DNA of 6,734 nt from Promethearchaeota archaeon. Lineage in GTDB: Archaea > Asgardarchaeota > Lokiarchaeia > Sigyniarchaeales > SOKP01. Made by a program: the position numbers and the translations under genes. The stretch covers positions 1-6,734 of the forward strand of contig JAUWHL010000226.1 of the NCBI GenBank assembly GCA_030605895.1, given 5' to 3'. The notes under the pieces are model-generated. The model was not told the origin of the DNA. It searched no databases and saw only the letters and a program-made list of their open reading frames with translations. Below, piece after piece: positions 1-6,118 of this stretch. Positions within the stretch are counted from its first letter, which is position 1, and the number at the start of each line of letters is the position of its first letter.

Positions 1-1
1 G

Positions 2-364
2 AATTTCACTATGGGGATAATAACTTCCAAAAAGCAAGAAATGGCAATACAATTAATAAAAATTCTACAAATGGAGGAATTTTTTGATTATATTTTAGGA
101 GAAACGGAAGATAGGAAGGAATTAGGGAAACTTGACCCAGAATTGAAAATTATTTTAAAAAAAAAATATCCAGAATATCAAATTATAGTTATCGGGGACC
201 ACCCTAAAGATGTCATGCTTTCTAATAACTTAAATTGTCCCTTTATTGGAGTTTTGACAGGAAACCATTCAGCAAAGCAATTAAATGAAATAAAATACGG
301 AAAAGTAATTATACTAAATTCTGTTAGGGAATTGAATGTTGATTTAATATACTCTTTAATTTAA
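2..364 (+). CDS. HAD-superfamily hydrolase, C-terminal part (5' truncated)
   Basis: This is the C-terminal part of a haloacid-dehalogenase-like phosphatase, closest in pattern to the phosphoglycolate phosphatase group. The frame is open to the left edge, reading N-F-T before the first ATG at 11, so that ATG is internal and the real start lies outside the window. Numbering from that ATG, the sequence GIITSK (residues 2-7) matches HAD motif II (hydrophobic run ending in Thr/Ser). KLDPE (40-44) fits the motif III lysine region, and IVIGDHPKD (59-67) matches motif IV, with Asp63 and Asp67 as likely Mg2+ ligands. The nucleophile motif I (DxDxT) and the cap domain would be upstream and cannot be seen. 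The family hydrolyses phosphate esters in the cytosol; the substrate cannot be told. The gene ends in TAA and converges on cdhE, 60 bases away. The HAD assignment is fairly secure; the subfamily is a guess. Confidence 0.75.
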   Translation, partial: NFTMGIITSKKQEMAIQLIKILQMEEFFDYILGETEDRKELGKLDPELKIILKKKYPEYQIIVIGDHPKDVMLSNNLNCPFIGVLTGNHSAKQLNEIKYGKVIILNSVRELNVDLIYSLI

Positions 365-413
365 AAACAAAATTCTATTTTTGGTTAAAAATAGAAGAGA
401 AAAAAAGAAAAAA
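363..413 (-). terminator. Terminator region of cdhE: T-tract plus perfect hairpin
   Basis: On the minus strand, 12 bases past the cdhE stop, comes a T-rich tract (413-400, T6-C-T7). It is followed by a perfect inverted repeat: TTCTATTTTT at 373-382 and AAAAATAGAA at 387-396, with a 4-base GGTT loop. Immediately after the stem the minus strand reads TTTTGTTTTT (372-363). T-tracts are the usual archaeal termination signal. The stem is AT-rich with one G-C pair, so the hairpin is weak. On the plus strand the stem lies just after the HAD stop codon but is followed by an A-rich stretch, so termination is better supported for cdhE. Confidence 0.55.
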
Positions 414-424
414 TTCTAATAGTC

Positions 425-1882
425 TTACTCTTTTGACCAAGACTCATATTCTTTCATGAATTCTTCAGGTTTCCATTGCTTTTCCATTAACTTGGAAATT
501 CCAGAACTATCTCGTGGTCCAACAACAACAAAAGCGTCTGCTTCATCTTCTAAAGCTCCACTCAAACGAGCTGCCATACCGGGAATAACTAGGATTCTGT
601 GATCCACCTTGTCAAAAGCTCCAAATTCTTTCACGGCTTCAGCTATACTACCCGCATTAAATTGCCCACCAGCAACAGCGCTTTCAATTCCTATCCCCTC
701 ACTATCAACTACTAAGAGCCAGCTGCTAATATTAGCTCCTTGAAGGTCTTGCTCTACAGGAATTTTAGTCATTCTATAATTACTGGTGACAAATATTGGA
801 GCCATGTTATCAGGTTCACCAATCTTATAAAGTCCAGGATCAACGGTAGGATAAATTCTTGGATCTGAAAATAAACTTTGTCGTAAAGTCATCAATGCTA
901 AAAGAGCCCAAATTTCTTCTTTCTTCTGACCTGTATGTAATACAATAAGATTTGTATCTATTGATTCCATTACGGCTCCCATTATCACTTCTTGATATTG
1001 GTGTTCCCAGATCTCCTTATCATTTCCTATCTTTACTTGACTCCAATAAGCTGCAGGAACACCCATGACTGGCCAACAGGAGTTCGCATCTTCTTTATCA
1101 ATTGCTGCAGTTCTTAATTGCATAATATTATCATATGTCACAGAGAGATTACCTGGTCCAAAATAAGTTCCTGAGTCTAATACAATTTCGTTTACACCAA
1201 ATTTCTGTAAAGTGGCGCTTAAAGACATTAATTCATCTAAATTACTAGAAGCAATAGCAACAGGTAAGTTATTTTCTATCGCAAACTTTCCTATTTGTTC
1301 CCAATTATCTTTTGTCACAGCATAGAGTAAAGGCTTTTTATCCTTGATTTCTTCAGCAGCAGCTAATAATACTTCAGGATTGAAGCTACATAACATAACC
1401 GGAAAATTTGAAAGTTCTGTTAGCCTCTTAGCTGCTAATTTAAATTGATCTTTATCTCCAGATACATTTCTTAAAGCAACACCATTAAGAGTAAGAACAT
1501 CTCCCATCCTTTCTATTTTGAGATCTAAAAGATATTTGATAATATCTTCTAAATCTGTATCATCATCCGCAATTTCAACAAACAGGGCTGTTTGATTATA
1601 ATATGTTAATTGATGTCTCATCAAAATTTCTTCTCCTCCAATTGTAACTGCTTTATCTCCTGTACCAATAGTAACAGGTTTTTGAGGAGGGGTCAAAAGT
1701 TTATTAAGTTTCTCTCTATTTCTTGCTTGTTTTGGATCCTGTATTAAATGAGTACAATCTTGAGCTTTTACCTTTCTTTCCAATGTATCTGTCGCAAAAG
1801 CCATACATGTGTCATAACCGCATTCTTTACAATTTGATTTATCCAAAAGGGCATAAATTTCTAACGGACTTGGTCTAGCCAT
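425..1882 (-). CDS. cdhE: Acetyl-CoA decarbonylase/synthase gamma subunit (corrinoid Fe-S protein large subunit)
   Basis: CdhE (AcsC in bacteria) is the large subunit of the corrinoid iron-sulfur protein. It passes the methyl group between tetrahydro(methano)pterin and the acetyl-CoA synthase nickel centre in the Wood-Ljungdahl pathway, in the cytosol, paired with CdhD. At 485 aa it is slightly longer than typical family members, by my recollection. The N-terminal Fe-S domain has C18-x2-C21-x4-C26-x16-C43, the family's [4Fe-4S] ligand pattern that keeps cobalamin reducible. A TIM-barrel-like region spans about 90-330. The C-terminal corrinoid-binding domain includes LVIPGMAARLSG (431-442) and VVGPRDSSGI (453-462), matching the family's GPRE-type loop. 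The ATG start is supported by GGAG on the minus strand (1894-1891), 8 bases upstream. The usual partners cdhA, cdhB, cdhC and cdhD are not adjacent: the next gene downstream converges and the upstream gene diverges, so it is probably transcribed alone. Identity is highly confident. Confidence 0.95.
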   Translation of the reverse strand: MARPSPLEIYALLDKSNCKECGYDTCMAFATDTLERKVKAQDCTHLIQDPKQARNREKLNKLLTPPQKPVTIGTGDKAVTIGGEEILMRHQLTYYNQTALFVEIADDDTDLEDIIKYLLDLKIERMGDVLTLNGVALRNVSGDKDQFKLAAKRLTELSNFPVMLCSFNPEVLLAAAEEIKDKKPLLYAVTKDNWEQIGKFAIENNLPVAIASSNLDELMSLSATLQKFGVNEIVLDSGTYFGPGNLSVTYDNIMQLRTAAIDKEDANSCWPVMGVPAAYWSQVKIGNDKEIWEHQYQEVIMGAVMESIDTNLIVLHTGQKKEEIWALLALMTLRQSLFSDPRIYPTVDPGLYKIGEPDNMAPIFVTSNYRMTKIPVEQDLQGANISSWLLVVDSEGIGIESAVAGGQFNAGSIAEAVKEFGAFDKVDHRILVIPGMAARLSGALEDEADAFVVVGPRDSSGISKLMEKQWKPEEFMKEYESWSKE

Positions 1883-1890
1883 ATCAATTT

Positions 1891-1894
1891 CTCC
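1891..1894 (-). promoter_or_regulatory. Shine-Dalgarno site of cdhE
   Basis: The minus strand carries GGAG with an 8-base spacer before the cdhE ATG, a standard archaeal ribosome-binding distance. It fixes the start codon. A TATA-like AT-rich stretch (minus-strand ATATTATCTATAG, about 1923-1911) lies further upstream. That spacing would leave only a short leader, so the promoter is less certain than the ribosome-binding site. Confidence 0.6.
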
Positions 1895-2035
1895 AAATTT
1901 TTTTTTTACCTATAGATAATATTCACTAAGTATGTGTAGTCTAATTGTAAATTGCATTAAAAATTTGGTTTTTTCAATATAATTATAACTCCAACTCTTC
2001 TTATCTAAATTTAATATTAAAACTAAGGTTTTAGA

Positions 2036-2051
2036 AAATTTTTAAAAATTT
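2036..2051 (+). promoter_or_regulatory. Palindromic TATA-like box of the synthetase alpha gene
   Basis: AAATTTTTAAAAATTT is a perfect 16-base palindrome centred about 26 bases before the A of the ATG at 2070. That is the spacing expected for an archaeal TATA box directing a leaderless transcript. No Shine-Dalgarno sequence precedes the ATG (the bases before it read TTTAGTTA), which agrees with leaderless initiation. The call rests on position and composition only. Confidence 0.5.
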
Positions 2052-2069
2052 CATTGTTTTATTTAGTTA

Positions 2070-3515
2070 ATGGTTGAGCAACAAAATGGATTTGAAGAAT
2101 TTAACTCCTTGTTTTATCCTAAACATATTGCATTTATTGGAGCATCAGAAAGCTCCAGACTTGGCTCAATGATGTATCTACCTGCTTTTAAGGAATCTAT
2201 ATGGACCAATACTTTTTACCCCGTAAATCCGAAATACGACAAAATAATTGGCTGGAAATGCTATCCTTCTGTTTTAGATGTTCCTTATCCAATCGATACA
2301 GCATACATCTCCTTAAATATAAAATTCATTCCAGAAGTTTTAAAAGAATGTGTAGAGAAAGGAATAAGATGGGTAATCATTTTTGCTTCAGGGTTTTCTG
2401 AAACTGGTGATCCAGAAGGAAAACTATTAGAATTAAAGCTATTAAAGATCATTAAAAATTCGAATACAAGAATAATTGGACCAAATTGTTTAGGACCTTT
2501 AAATGCAGAAACTGGAATGGCTTTCTCATTTGCTGTACAAAATGGCTTATATGGAGGTGTTTCATTTATGTCACAATCTGGAGGACACTTTACTCAATTG
2601 ATTAATGTGGGTTATAAACGAGACATTAGATTACGTTATGGTATTAGTTTTGGCAATCAGATTGATTTAAATTGTGTTGATATATTAAAACATTATCGGC
2701 AACATTCAAAAACAACTCTTATTGCAGTATATTTAGAATCTCCTGGTTCTGCTAAGGGTCACGAATTATTTACAGAACTTAGAAAAACAACAAAAGTTAA
2801 ACCAGTAATTTTATGGAAGGGAGGATACACTAAAGATGGATCTCGAGCGGCTTATTCTCATACTGGGGCAATAGCTTCAAATGACAAGATATGGAAATCA
2901 ATGGCTAAACAAACAGGGACTATTCTTGTTAAAGACAATGAGGAATTTTGGAACACAATTAAAACTTTCGAGTTATTATATCCAAAATCTTTACCAAAAG
3001 GAAGAAATGTTGGAATAATTACTCCTGGAGGAGGAAGTTCTGTTAATATGACAGATTTATTTGCTTCTCAAAATCTCAATATACCTGAATTGACTACTGA
3101 ATCACAATCTAAAATTGCTGAAATCTTACCCTACGTTAATGTAAACATTAAAAATCCTGTTGATTTAGGGGCATCAGGGTTTATTTTAAACACTTATATA
3201 CAATGTATAGAAATTGTGGTTAATGATCCTAATATAGATATAATTATAATACCTCTTTGGCCAGACCATATTTATCGGCATGTTTTTAATCGGATGATTA
3301 GAATTTTTAAATCATCTTCAAAACCATTTGCATTTTGTTTACCAAATATTGCTGATGATAGCATTCTCGCAAAAAGATTTAATTCTGCAAAAAAATTATT
3401 ACACAAGAAACGAGTTCTATATTTCTTATCTTTGAGAGATGCAGCAAAGAGTATTTCACTTTTTTGTGATTATTTAGAATTTCTAAAATCTCTTAATATT
3501 TTTAATAAAAAATGA
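2070..3515 (+). CDS. ADP-forming acyl-CoA (acetyl-CoA) synthetase, alpha-subunit type
   Basis: Members of this family, with an ATP-grasp beta subunit, convert acyl-CoA + ADP + Pi to acid + CoA + ATP through a phosphohistidine. The protein (481 aa) has the alpha layout. An N-terminal CoA-binding Rossmann domain (about 13-110) carries IAFIGASESSRLGS (20-33). A first succinyl-CoA-ligase-like domain includes GPNCLGPLN (137-145), FMSQSGG (166-172) and GISFGNQIDLNCVDIL (191-206). The loop SRAAYSHTGAIAS (258-270) holds His264, aligned with the phosphorylated histidine of the family. A second ligase-like domain starts near 312 with VGIITPGGGSSV. No ATP-grasp domain is present and no beta-subunit gene is nearby, so a partner must be encoded elsewhere. 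The gene is divergent from cdhE and leaderless by its TATA spacing. Substrate is unknown: acetyl-CoA is plausible from the neighbour, but family members also use branched, aryl or other acyl-CoAs. Ends in TGA. Confidence 0.85.
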   Translation: MVEQQNGFEEFNSLFYPKHIAFIGASESSRLGSMMYLPAFKESIWTNTFYPVNPKYDKIIGWKCYPSVLDVPYPIDTAYISLNIKFIPEVLKECVEKGIRWVIIFASGFSETGDPEGKLLELKLLKIIKNSNTRIIGPNCLGPLNAETGMAFSFAVQNGLYGGVSFMSQSGGHFTQLINVGYKRDIRLRYGISFGNQIDLNCVDILKHYRQHSKTTLIAVYLESPGSAKGHELFTELRKTTKVKPVILWKGGYTKDGSRAAYSHTGAIASNDKIWKSMAKQTGTILVKDNEEFWNTIKTFELLYPKSLPKGRNVGIITPGGGSSVNMTDLFASQNLNIPELTTESQSKIAEILPYVNVNIKNPVDLGASGFILNTYIQCIEIVVNDPNIDIIIIPLWPDHIYRHVFNRMIRIFKSSSKPFAFCLPNIADDSILAKRFNSAKKLLHKKRVLYFLSLRDAAKSISLFCDYLEFLKSLNIFNKK

Positions 3516-3530
3516 CTTAATTAAAAAAAA
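3507..3530 (-). terminator. T-tracts after the small minus-strand ORF
   Basis: Reading the minus strand past the TAG at 3538-3536, there is a T8 run (3530-3523) and then a T6 run (3512-3507) that overlaps the end of the synthetase gene. Tandem T-tracts of this kind serve as archaeal terminators. On the plus strand the synthetase gene has no strong T-tract directly after its stop; only TTTCTAATTTTT near 3540-3551, inside the opposite ORF, could serve. Confidence 0.4.
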
Positions 3531-3535
3531 CAATA

Positions 3536-3871
3536 CTAAATTTCTAATTTTTCCGAAATTCTATGTAAATATAATTTCATAAAGAATCTCTGACTATTAC
3601 AATAATCAAATTTCTGTTTTTGAGTAAGATTTGTAGTATTCTTTAAAATAAAATATATTTCTTTTATTGCTTTAAAATGATTATCTATGATATGTTCAGT
3701 TGTTTGTTTTAACTTTAGATCAAAATCTTTTTTTGAACCCCTAATGAATGATTTAGATTCAGAATTAATACTTTTTTGTATATAATAATCATTAAATATA
3801 GCAGATTCATCAATTATTAAACTATTTTGAACATTCTTTAAATAATTTCCCTCTATTTTTCCTGAACTCAT
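3536..3871 (-). CDS. Small hypothetical protein, 111 aa
   Basis: I do not recognise this protein. It is a 111-residue polar, Lys/Asn/Ile-rich soluble protein with no signal peptide or membrane segment. The C-terminal half (about 48-110) looks mostly helical, with hydrophobic residues spaced as in amphipathic helices, such as HFKAIKEIYFILK (65-77) and RFFMKLYLHRI (95-105). There is one cysteine (C91) and no metal-binding or catalytic motif. In favour of a real gene: an ATG start with a TATA-like box at the right distance, T-tracts after the stop, and a non-random composition (Glu, Asp, Gly, Ser present). Against: short length and no family. It converges on the synthetase gene with a 20-base gap and is probably transcribed alone. 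Confidence 0.5.
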   Translation of the reverse strand: MSSGKIEGNYLKNVQNSLIIDESAIFNDYYIQKSINSESKSFIRGSKKDFDLKLKQTTEHIIDNHFKAIKEIYFILKNTTNLTQKQKFDYCNSQRFFMKLYLHRISEKLEI

Positions 3872-3884
3872 CCTATTAATGACC

Positions 3885-3900
3885 TTATACTATAAATTTT
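3885..3900 (-). promoter_or_regulatory. TATA-like box of the 111-aa ORF
   Basis: The minus strand reads AAAATTTATAGTATAA (3900-3885), centred about 22-23 bases before the ATG at 3871. This fits an archaeal TATA box with a leaderless or very short leader. No clear Shine-Dalgarno sequence lies between it and the ATG. Confidence 0.4.
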
Positions 3901-3928
3901 ACTAATACTATTATTTTACTTATATTAA

Positions 3929-4228
3929 TTTCAGAGCGGGGATTTTATTAATCCATTAATATGGCTACAAAATGTTTATAATGAATTTCTCAAAAAAATA
4001 TATTAAAAGGGAGAGGTTAAGGATAACAAAATTCAATTTTTCCATAAAAAAGAGATTATTAAAGGCGAAATCCAATGTAAGATTGAAAATTTTGTTTACC
4101 TTACTTATAAAATTAAAATCAAACTATAAAAACATAACAAAATTATACTTGAAAAAGGTGAGATATAAGGAATTATATCAGCTTTTAATTTCTCATTTAT
4201 TCTTGAAGGAATAATAAAAAAAAGGTGA
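3929..4228 (+). pseudogene. Possible decayed coding sequence in an otherwise gene-free 380-bp stretch
   Basis: The gap 3872-4251 holds no intact gene I trust. One plus-strand frame (codons at 3929, 3932 and so on) reads like protein interrupted by three TAA stops, at 4004, 4127 and 4166, before a TGA at 4226. Between stops it gives segments such as SGDFINPLIWLQNVYNEF (3935-3988), KGEVKDNKIQFFHKKEI (4007-4057) and IISAFNFSFILEGII (4172-4216). The middle segment is rich in purine-first codons (GAG, GTT, GAT, AAC, ATT, GGC, GAA, ATC), as in real coding sequence. No start codon is apparent and I cannot name a family. An 80-codon ORF in another frame (3972-4214) overlaps it and is very Lys-rich; I treat that as an artefact. 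The alternative is plain noncoding AT-rich DNA. Confidence 0.35.
4213..4224 (-). terminator. T-tract after the membrane-protein gene
   Basis: On the minus strand, about 28 bases past the stop of the membrane-protein gene, the sequence reads CCTTTTTTTTATTAT, a strong T-tract of the kind that terminates archaeal transcripts. No hairpin precedes it. Confidence 0.4.
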
Positions 4229-4251
4229 ATTCTTAAAATTATGATTTTATA

Positions 4252-4830
4252 TTAGTAATATTCAATTTTAGAAACAAGTAAAGCAAAGAAGCCGTAAAAG
4301 ACTATATTTATTACACAACTTATAATTGAATATATAAGAATACTATCAAGTGAGCCCCAAAGATACATAGTAGATACCGTGGTTCTAAAAGGGTTACTTA
4401 AATAAACTCCAATAAATACTGCAACTATGCTAATAACTGCTGTAAGAAGCCATCCTCCAAAGCATTGACCTTTACTTTCTCCAAACCTTCCAGCTAGAAT
4501 TGCTGCTATTATAGGTGCAATTAAGTATCCTAACCCTAATATCAAAAATGTTAAATCAAAATTACCCAAAAATGGTTGAGCTATTGTCCAATTAAAAATT
4601 GTAAAGGGGGTGGATAGGATTGAACCAAACAAATAATATAGAATCATTAATGGGGCAGCTTCAATCGTACTGAACAAAACATCAAATCCTGTTCCAAGAG
4701 CGTAATAGACTATTGTAAAAACAAAATTTAGTCCCACAAAAGCTGCTAAACTCAATATAAATGCTTTACCAAAACCCATTTCACTCAGACTCTTTTTTAA
4801 ATGTGAATAATTATATCTTATTATCTTCAA
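4252..4830 (-). CDS. Multi-pass membrane protein of unknown function
   Basis: A 192-residue integral membrane protein with about five hydrophobic helices: roughly 24-46, 58-80, 92-113, 125-145 and 164-187. The N-terminus (KIIRYNYSHLKKS) is basic, and a charged loop GRFGESKGQ (114-122) sits between helices 3 and 4. The mix of glycine, proline and small residues in the helices is typical of real membrane proteins. I do not recognise a family; no transporter signature, catalytic residue set or rhomboid/CPBP-type motif was seen. The longest reading starts with TTG at 4830-4828. The first ATG is codon 18 (4779-4777, MGFGKAF), just before helix 1. A TATA-like element (minus-strand AAAATTTAAAATCTT, about 4853-4839) lies too close to the TTG for normal initiation, so the ATG may be the true start. 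It diverges from the HypE-like gene. The gene is real with good confidence; its function is unknown. Confidence 0.75.
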   Translation of the reverse strand: MKIIRYNYSHLKKSLSEMGFGKAFILSLAAFVGLNFVFTIVYYALGTGFDVLFSTIEAAPLMILYYLFGSILSTPFTIFNWTIAQPFLGNFDLTFLILGLGYLIAPIIAAILAGRFGESKGQCFGGWLLTAVISIVAVFIGVYLSNPFRTTVSTMYLWGSLDSILIYSIISCVINIVFYGFFALLVSKIEYY

Positions 4831-4954
4831 GGAAGAATAAGATTTTAAATTTTAGGGTTCAATTCAATTACATACTTATTAGTATTTTAACTTTCTATAA
4901 TGTTAAGATAGGTTGATAACTATTAAAAAGTACCAAATAACGGATTTATCCCTC

Positions 4955-4969
4955 AAAATTTTAATAAAT
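4955..4969 (+). promoter_or_regulatory. TATA-like box of the HypE-like gene
   Basis: AAAATTTTAATAAAT lies about 27-41 bases before the ATG at 4996, the position expected of an archaeal TATA box, giving a leaderless or very short leader. No Shine-Dalgarno motif precedes the ATG (AGACTATAATA). The intergenic region 4831-4995 is shared with the divergent membrane-protein gene. Confidence 0.45.
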
Positions 4970-4995
4970 CATGAAATCCTAAAAAGACTATAATA

Positions 4996-6024
4996 ATGAA
5001 AAGATTCAATGAAAAATTATCACTTGGAAAGCTTAAACATAAATATTTAGCTAATTTACTCTCAAATATAGAAATACATGATAGCAGAGTTATTCAAGGA
5101 TCTAAAATTGGTGAAGATGCCGCCGTTATTGATATTCCAGGAGAGAATTTTATCGTTATTAAAACAGATCCTGTTACCTTCGTAACTGAAGAGATTGGGT
5201 ATTATGCCGTAATTGTGAATATAAATGATCTTGTATGTACAGGAGCTAAGCCAAAGTGGTTTCAATCCACAATATTATTACCTGGCAACCTGACTACAAG
5301 GGAAATGATCGAAGATATCTTTAGAAGTATTCATGACACATGTAAATCTATGGGGATAACTGTTGTCGGGGGTCACACAGAAATCACACCAGGATTAGAT
5401 AGACCAATTGTAATTGGGTCTTTAGTAGGAGAAGTAGAAAAAAATAAACTTGTACTTACTTCAGGTGTAGAACCCGGTGATGCACTTATTCTAACAAAAG
5501 GTATCTTTATTGAAGGTACATCGATTATTGGACGTGAAAAAGAAAATGAATTAGTACAGAAAGGCTTCAATCAGGTTTTCATAGAAAAATGCAAAAATTA
5601 TCTTTATAATCCTGGAATAAGTGTTTTTAAAGAAGCTCTCTTGGCAAATGAACATTTTAAAATAAAAGCTATGCATGATCCTACCGAAGGGGGAATTTAC
5701 ACCGCCATAGCCGAAATGACGATTGCTTCAAATACAGGTGTGGAAATTGAAGAAGGAAAAGTCTTTATTTTACCAGAAGCAAAAATCTTAAGTGAAACAT
5801 TTAATCTAAATCCGTATAATACTATCTCATCTGGATCTCTTTTAATTGCCATTGATAATGAATATTATCTGGAGTTATTGGATTTATTAATAAATAATAA
5901 AATAAAAGCAGAGAAAATAGGAGAATTTGTCTCTAAGAAAAATGGTTTGAAGATTAAAGAAAAAGATGGAAAATTAAAACCTTTAAATTACTCCGAGACA
6001 GATGAAATAACTAAAATTTTATGA
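4996..6024 (+). CDS. HypE-like / AIR-synthase-related (PurM-superfamily) protein
   Basis: This is a PurM-superfamily ATP-binding protein closest to hydrogenase maturation factor HypE. HypE dehydrates a carbamoyl group on its C-terminal cysteine to make the cyanide ligand of [NiFe] hydrogenases. Motifs in order: GSKIGEDAAVI (35-45), nucleotide/Mg site; KTDPVTF (56-62); NINDLVCTGAKP (75-86); VVGGHTEITPGLDRP (123-137); PGDALILTKGI (160-170); and AMHDPTEGGIYTAIAE (225-240). These cover both AIRS domains (about 35-145 and 157-315), and at 342 aa it is full length. Unlike canonical HypE, which ends in a short tail with a terminal cysteine (PRIC-like), this protein ends ETDEITKIL with no cysteine, so it probably does not do the cyanation step. 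It may be the HypE-like 'AIR synthase related' paralogue found in many archaea, of unknown substrate; ThiL, SelD or PurM proper fit less well. No hyp or hydrogenase genes are adjacent. It is transcribed alone from a TATA-like box. Confidence 0.85.
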   Translation: MKRFNEKLSLGKLKHKYLANLLSNIEIHDSRVIQGSKIGEDAAVIDIPGENFIVIKTDPVTFVTEEIGYYAVIVNINDLVCTGAKPKWFQSTILLPGNLTTREMIEDIFRSIHDTCKSMGITVVGGHTEITPGLDRPIVIGSLVGEVEKNKLVLTSGVEPGDALILTKGIFIEGTSIIGREKENELVQKGFNQVFIEKCKNYLYNPGISVFKEALLANEHFKIKAMHDPTEGGIYTAIAEMTIASNTGVEIEEGKVFILPEAKILSETFNLNPYNTISSGSLLIAIDNEYYLELLDLLINNKIKAEKIGEFVSKKNGLKIKEKDGKLKPLNYSETDEITKIL

Positions 6025-6055
6025 TTTCATAAATATACTTTTAATCACGTTTCAG

Positions 6056-6106
6056 TTTTTATGGACTAAACCATATTTTTCCTTTTTAAACTAAGATTTT
6101 TATTTT
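6056..6106 (+). terminator. T-rich terminator region of the HypE-like gene
   Basis: After the TGA at 6022-6024 the plus strand carries successive T-tracts: TTTTT at 6056-6060, TTTTT at 6076-6080, TTTTT at 6083-6087 and TTTTTATTTT near 6097-6106. A small stem TATGG/CCATA (6060-6064 with 6071-6075) sits just before the second tract. Repeated T-tracts are the usual archaeal terminator. Confidence 0.45.
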
Positions 6107-6118
6107 CAAAGTGTTATG

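Noticed and set aside
11..13. ATG at 11 as the true start of the HAD gene
   Set aside because: The frame is open upstream to the window edge and motif I plus the cap domain are missing, so the gene must begin outside the window.
2201..2401. 66-codon plus-strand ORF inside the synthetase alpha gene
   Set aside because: It lies wholly within a well-supported gene in another frame and has no family features.
3972..4214. 80-codon plus-strand ORF, very rich in Lys, Leu, Ile and Arg, starting ATG
   Set aside because: The composition is what out-of-frame AT-rich sequence gives, with few acidic or small residues. A different frame over the same bases looks more protein-like, and there is no clear ribosome-binding site.
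3872..4251. Possible structured RNA or repeat array in the longest gap
   Set aside because: I saw no tRNA-like fold, no regularly spaced direct repeats and no GC-rich island beyond the short GAGCGGGG at about 3933-3940.
4971..4982. Three-codon upstream ORF (ATG AAA TCC TAA) before the HypE-like gene
   Set aside because: The likely transcription start lies at or after this ATG, so it is probably not in the mRNA, and such short frames occur by chance in AT-rich DNA.
5062..5265. 67-codon minus-strand ORF opposite the HypE-like gene
   Set aside because: It is antisense to conserved AIRS motifs and is explained by the codon structure of the real gene.
5373..5570. 65-codon minus-strand ORF opposite the HypE-like gene
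   Set aside because: It is an antisense shadow of the GGHTE and following region, with no independent promoter or ribosome-binding evidence.
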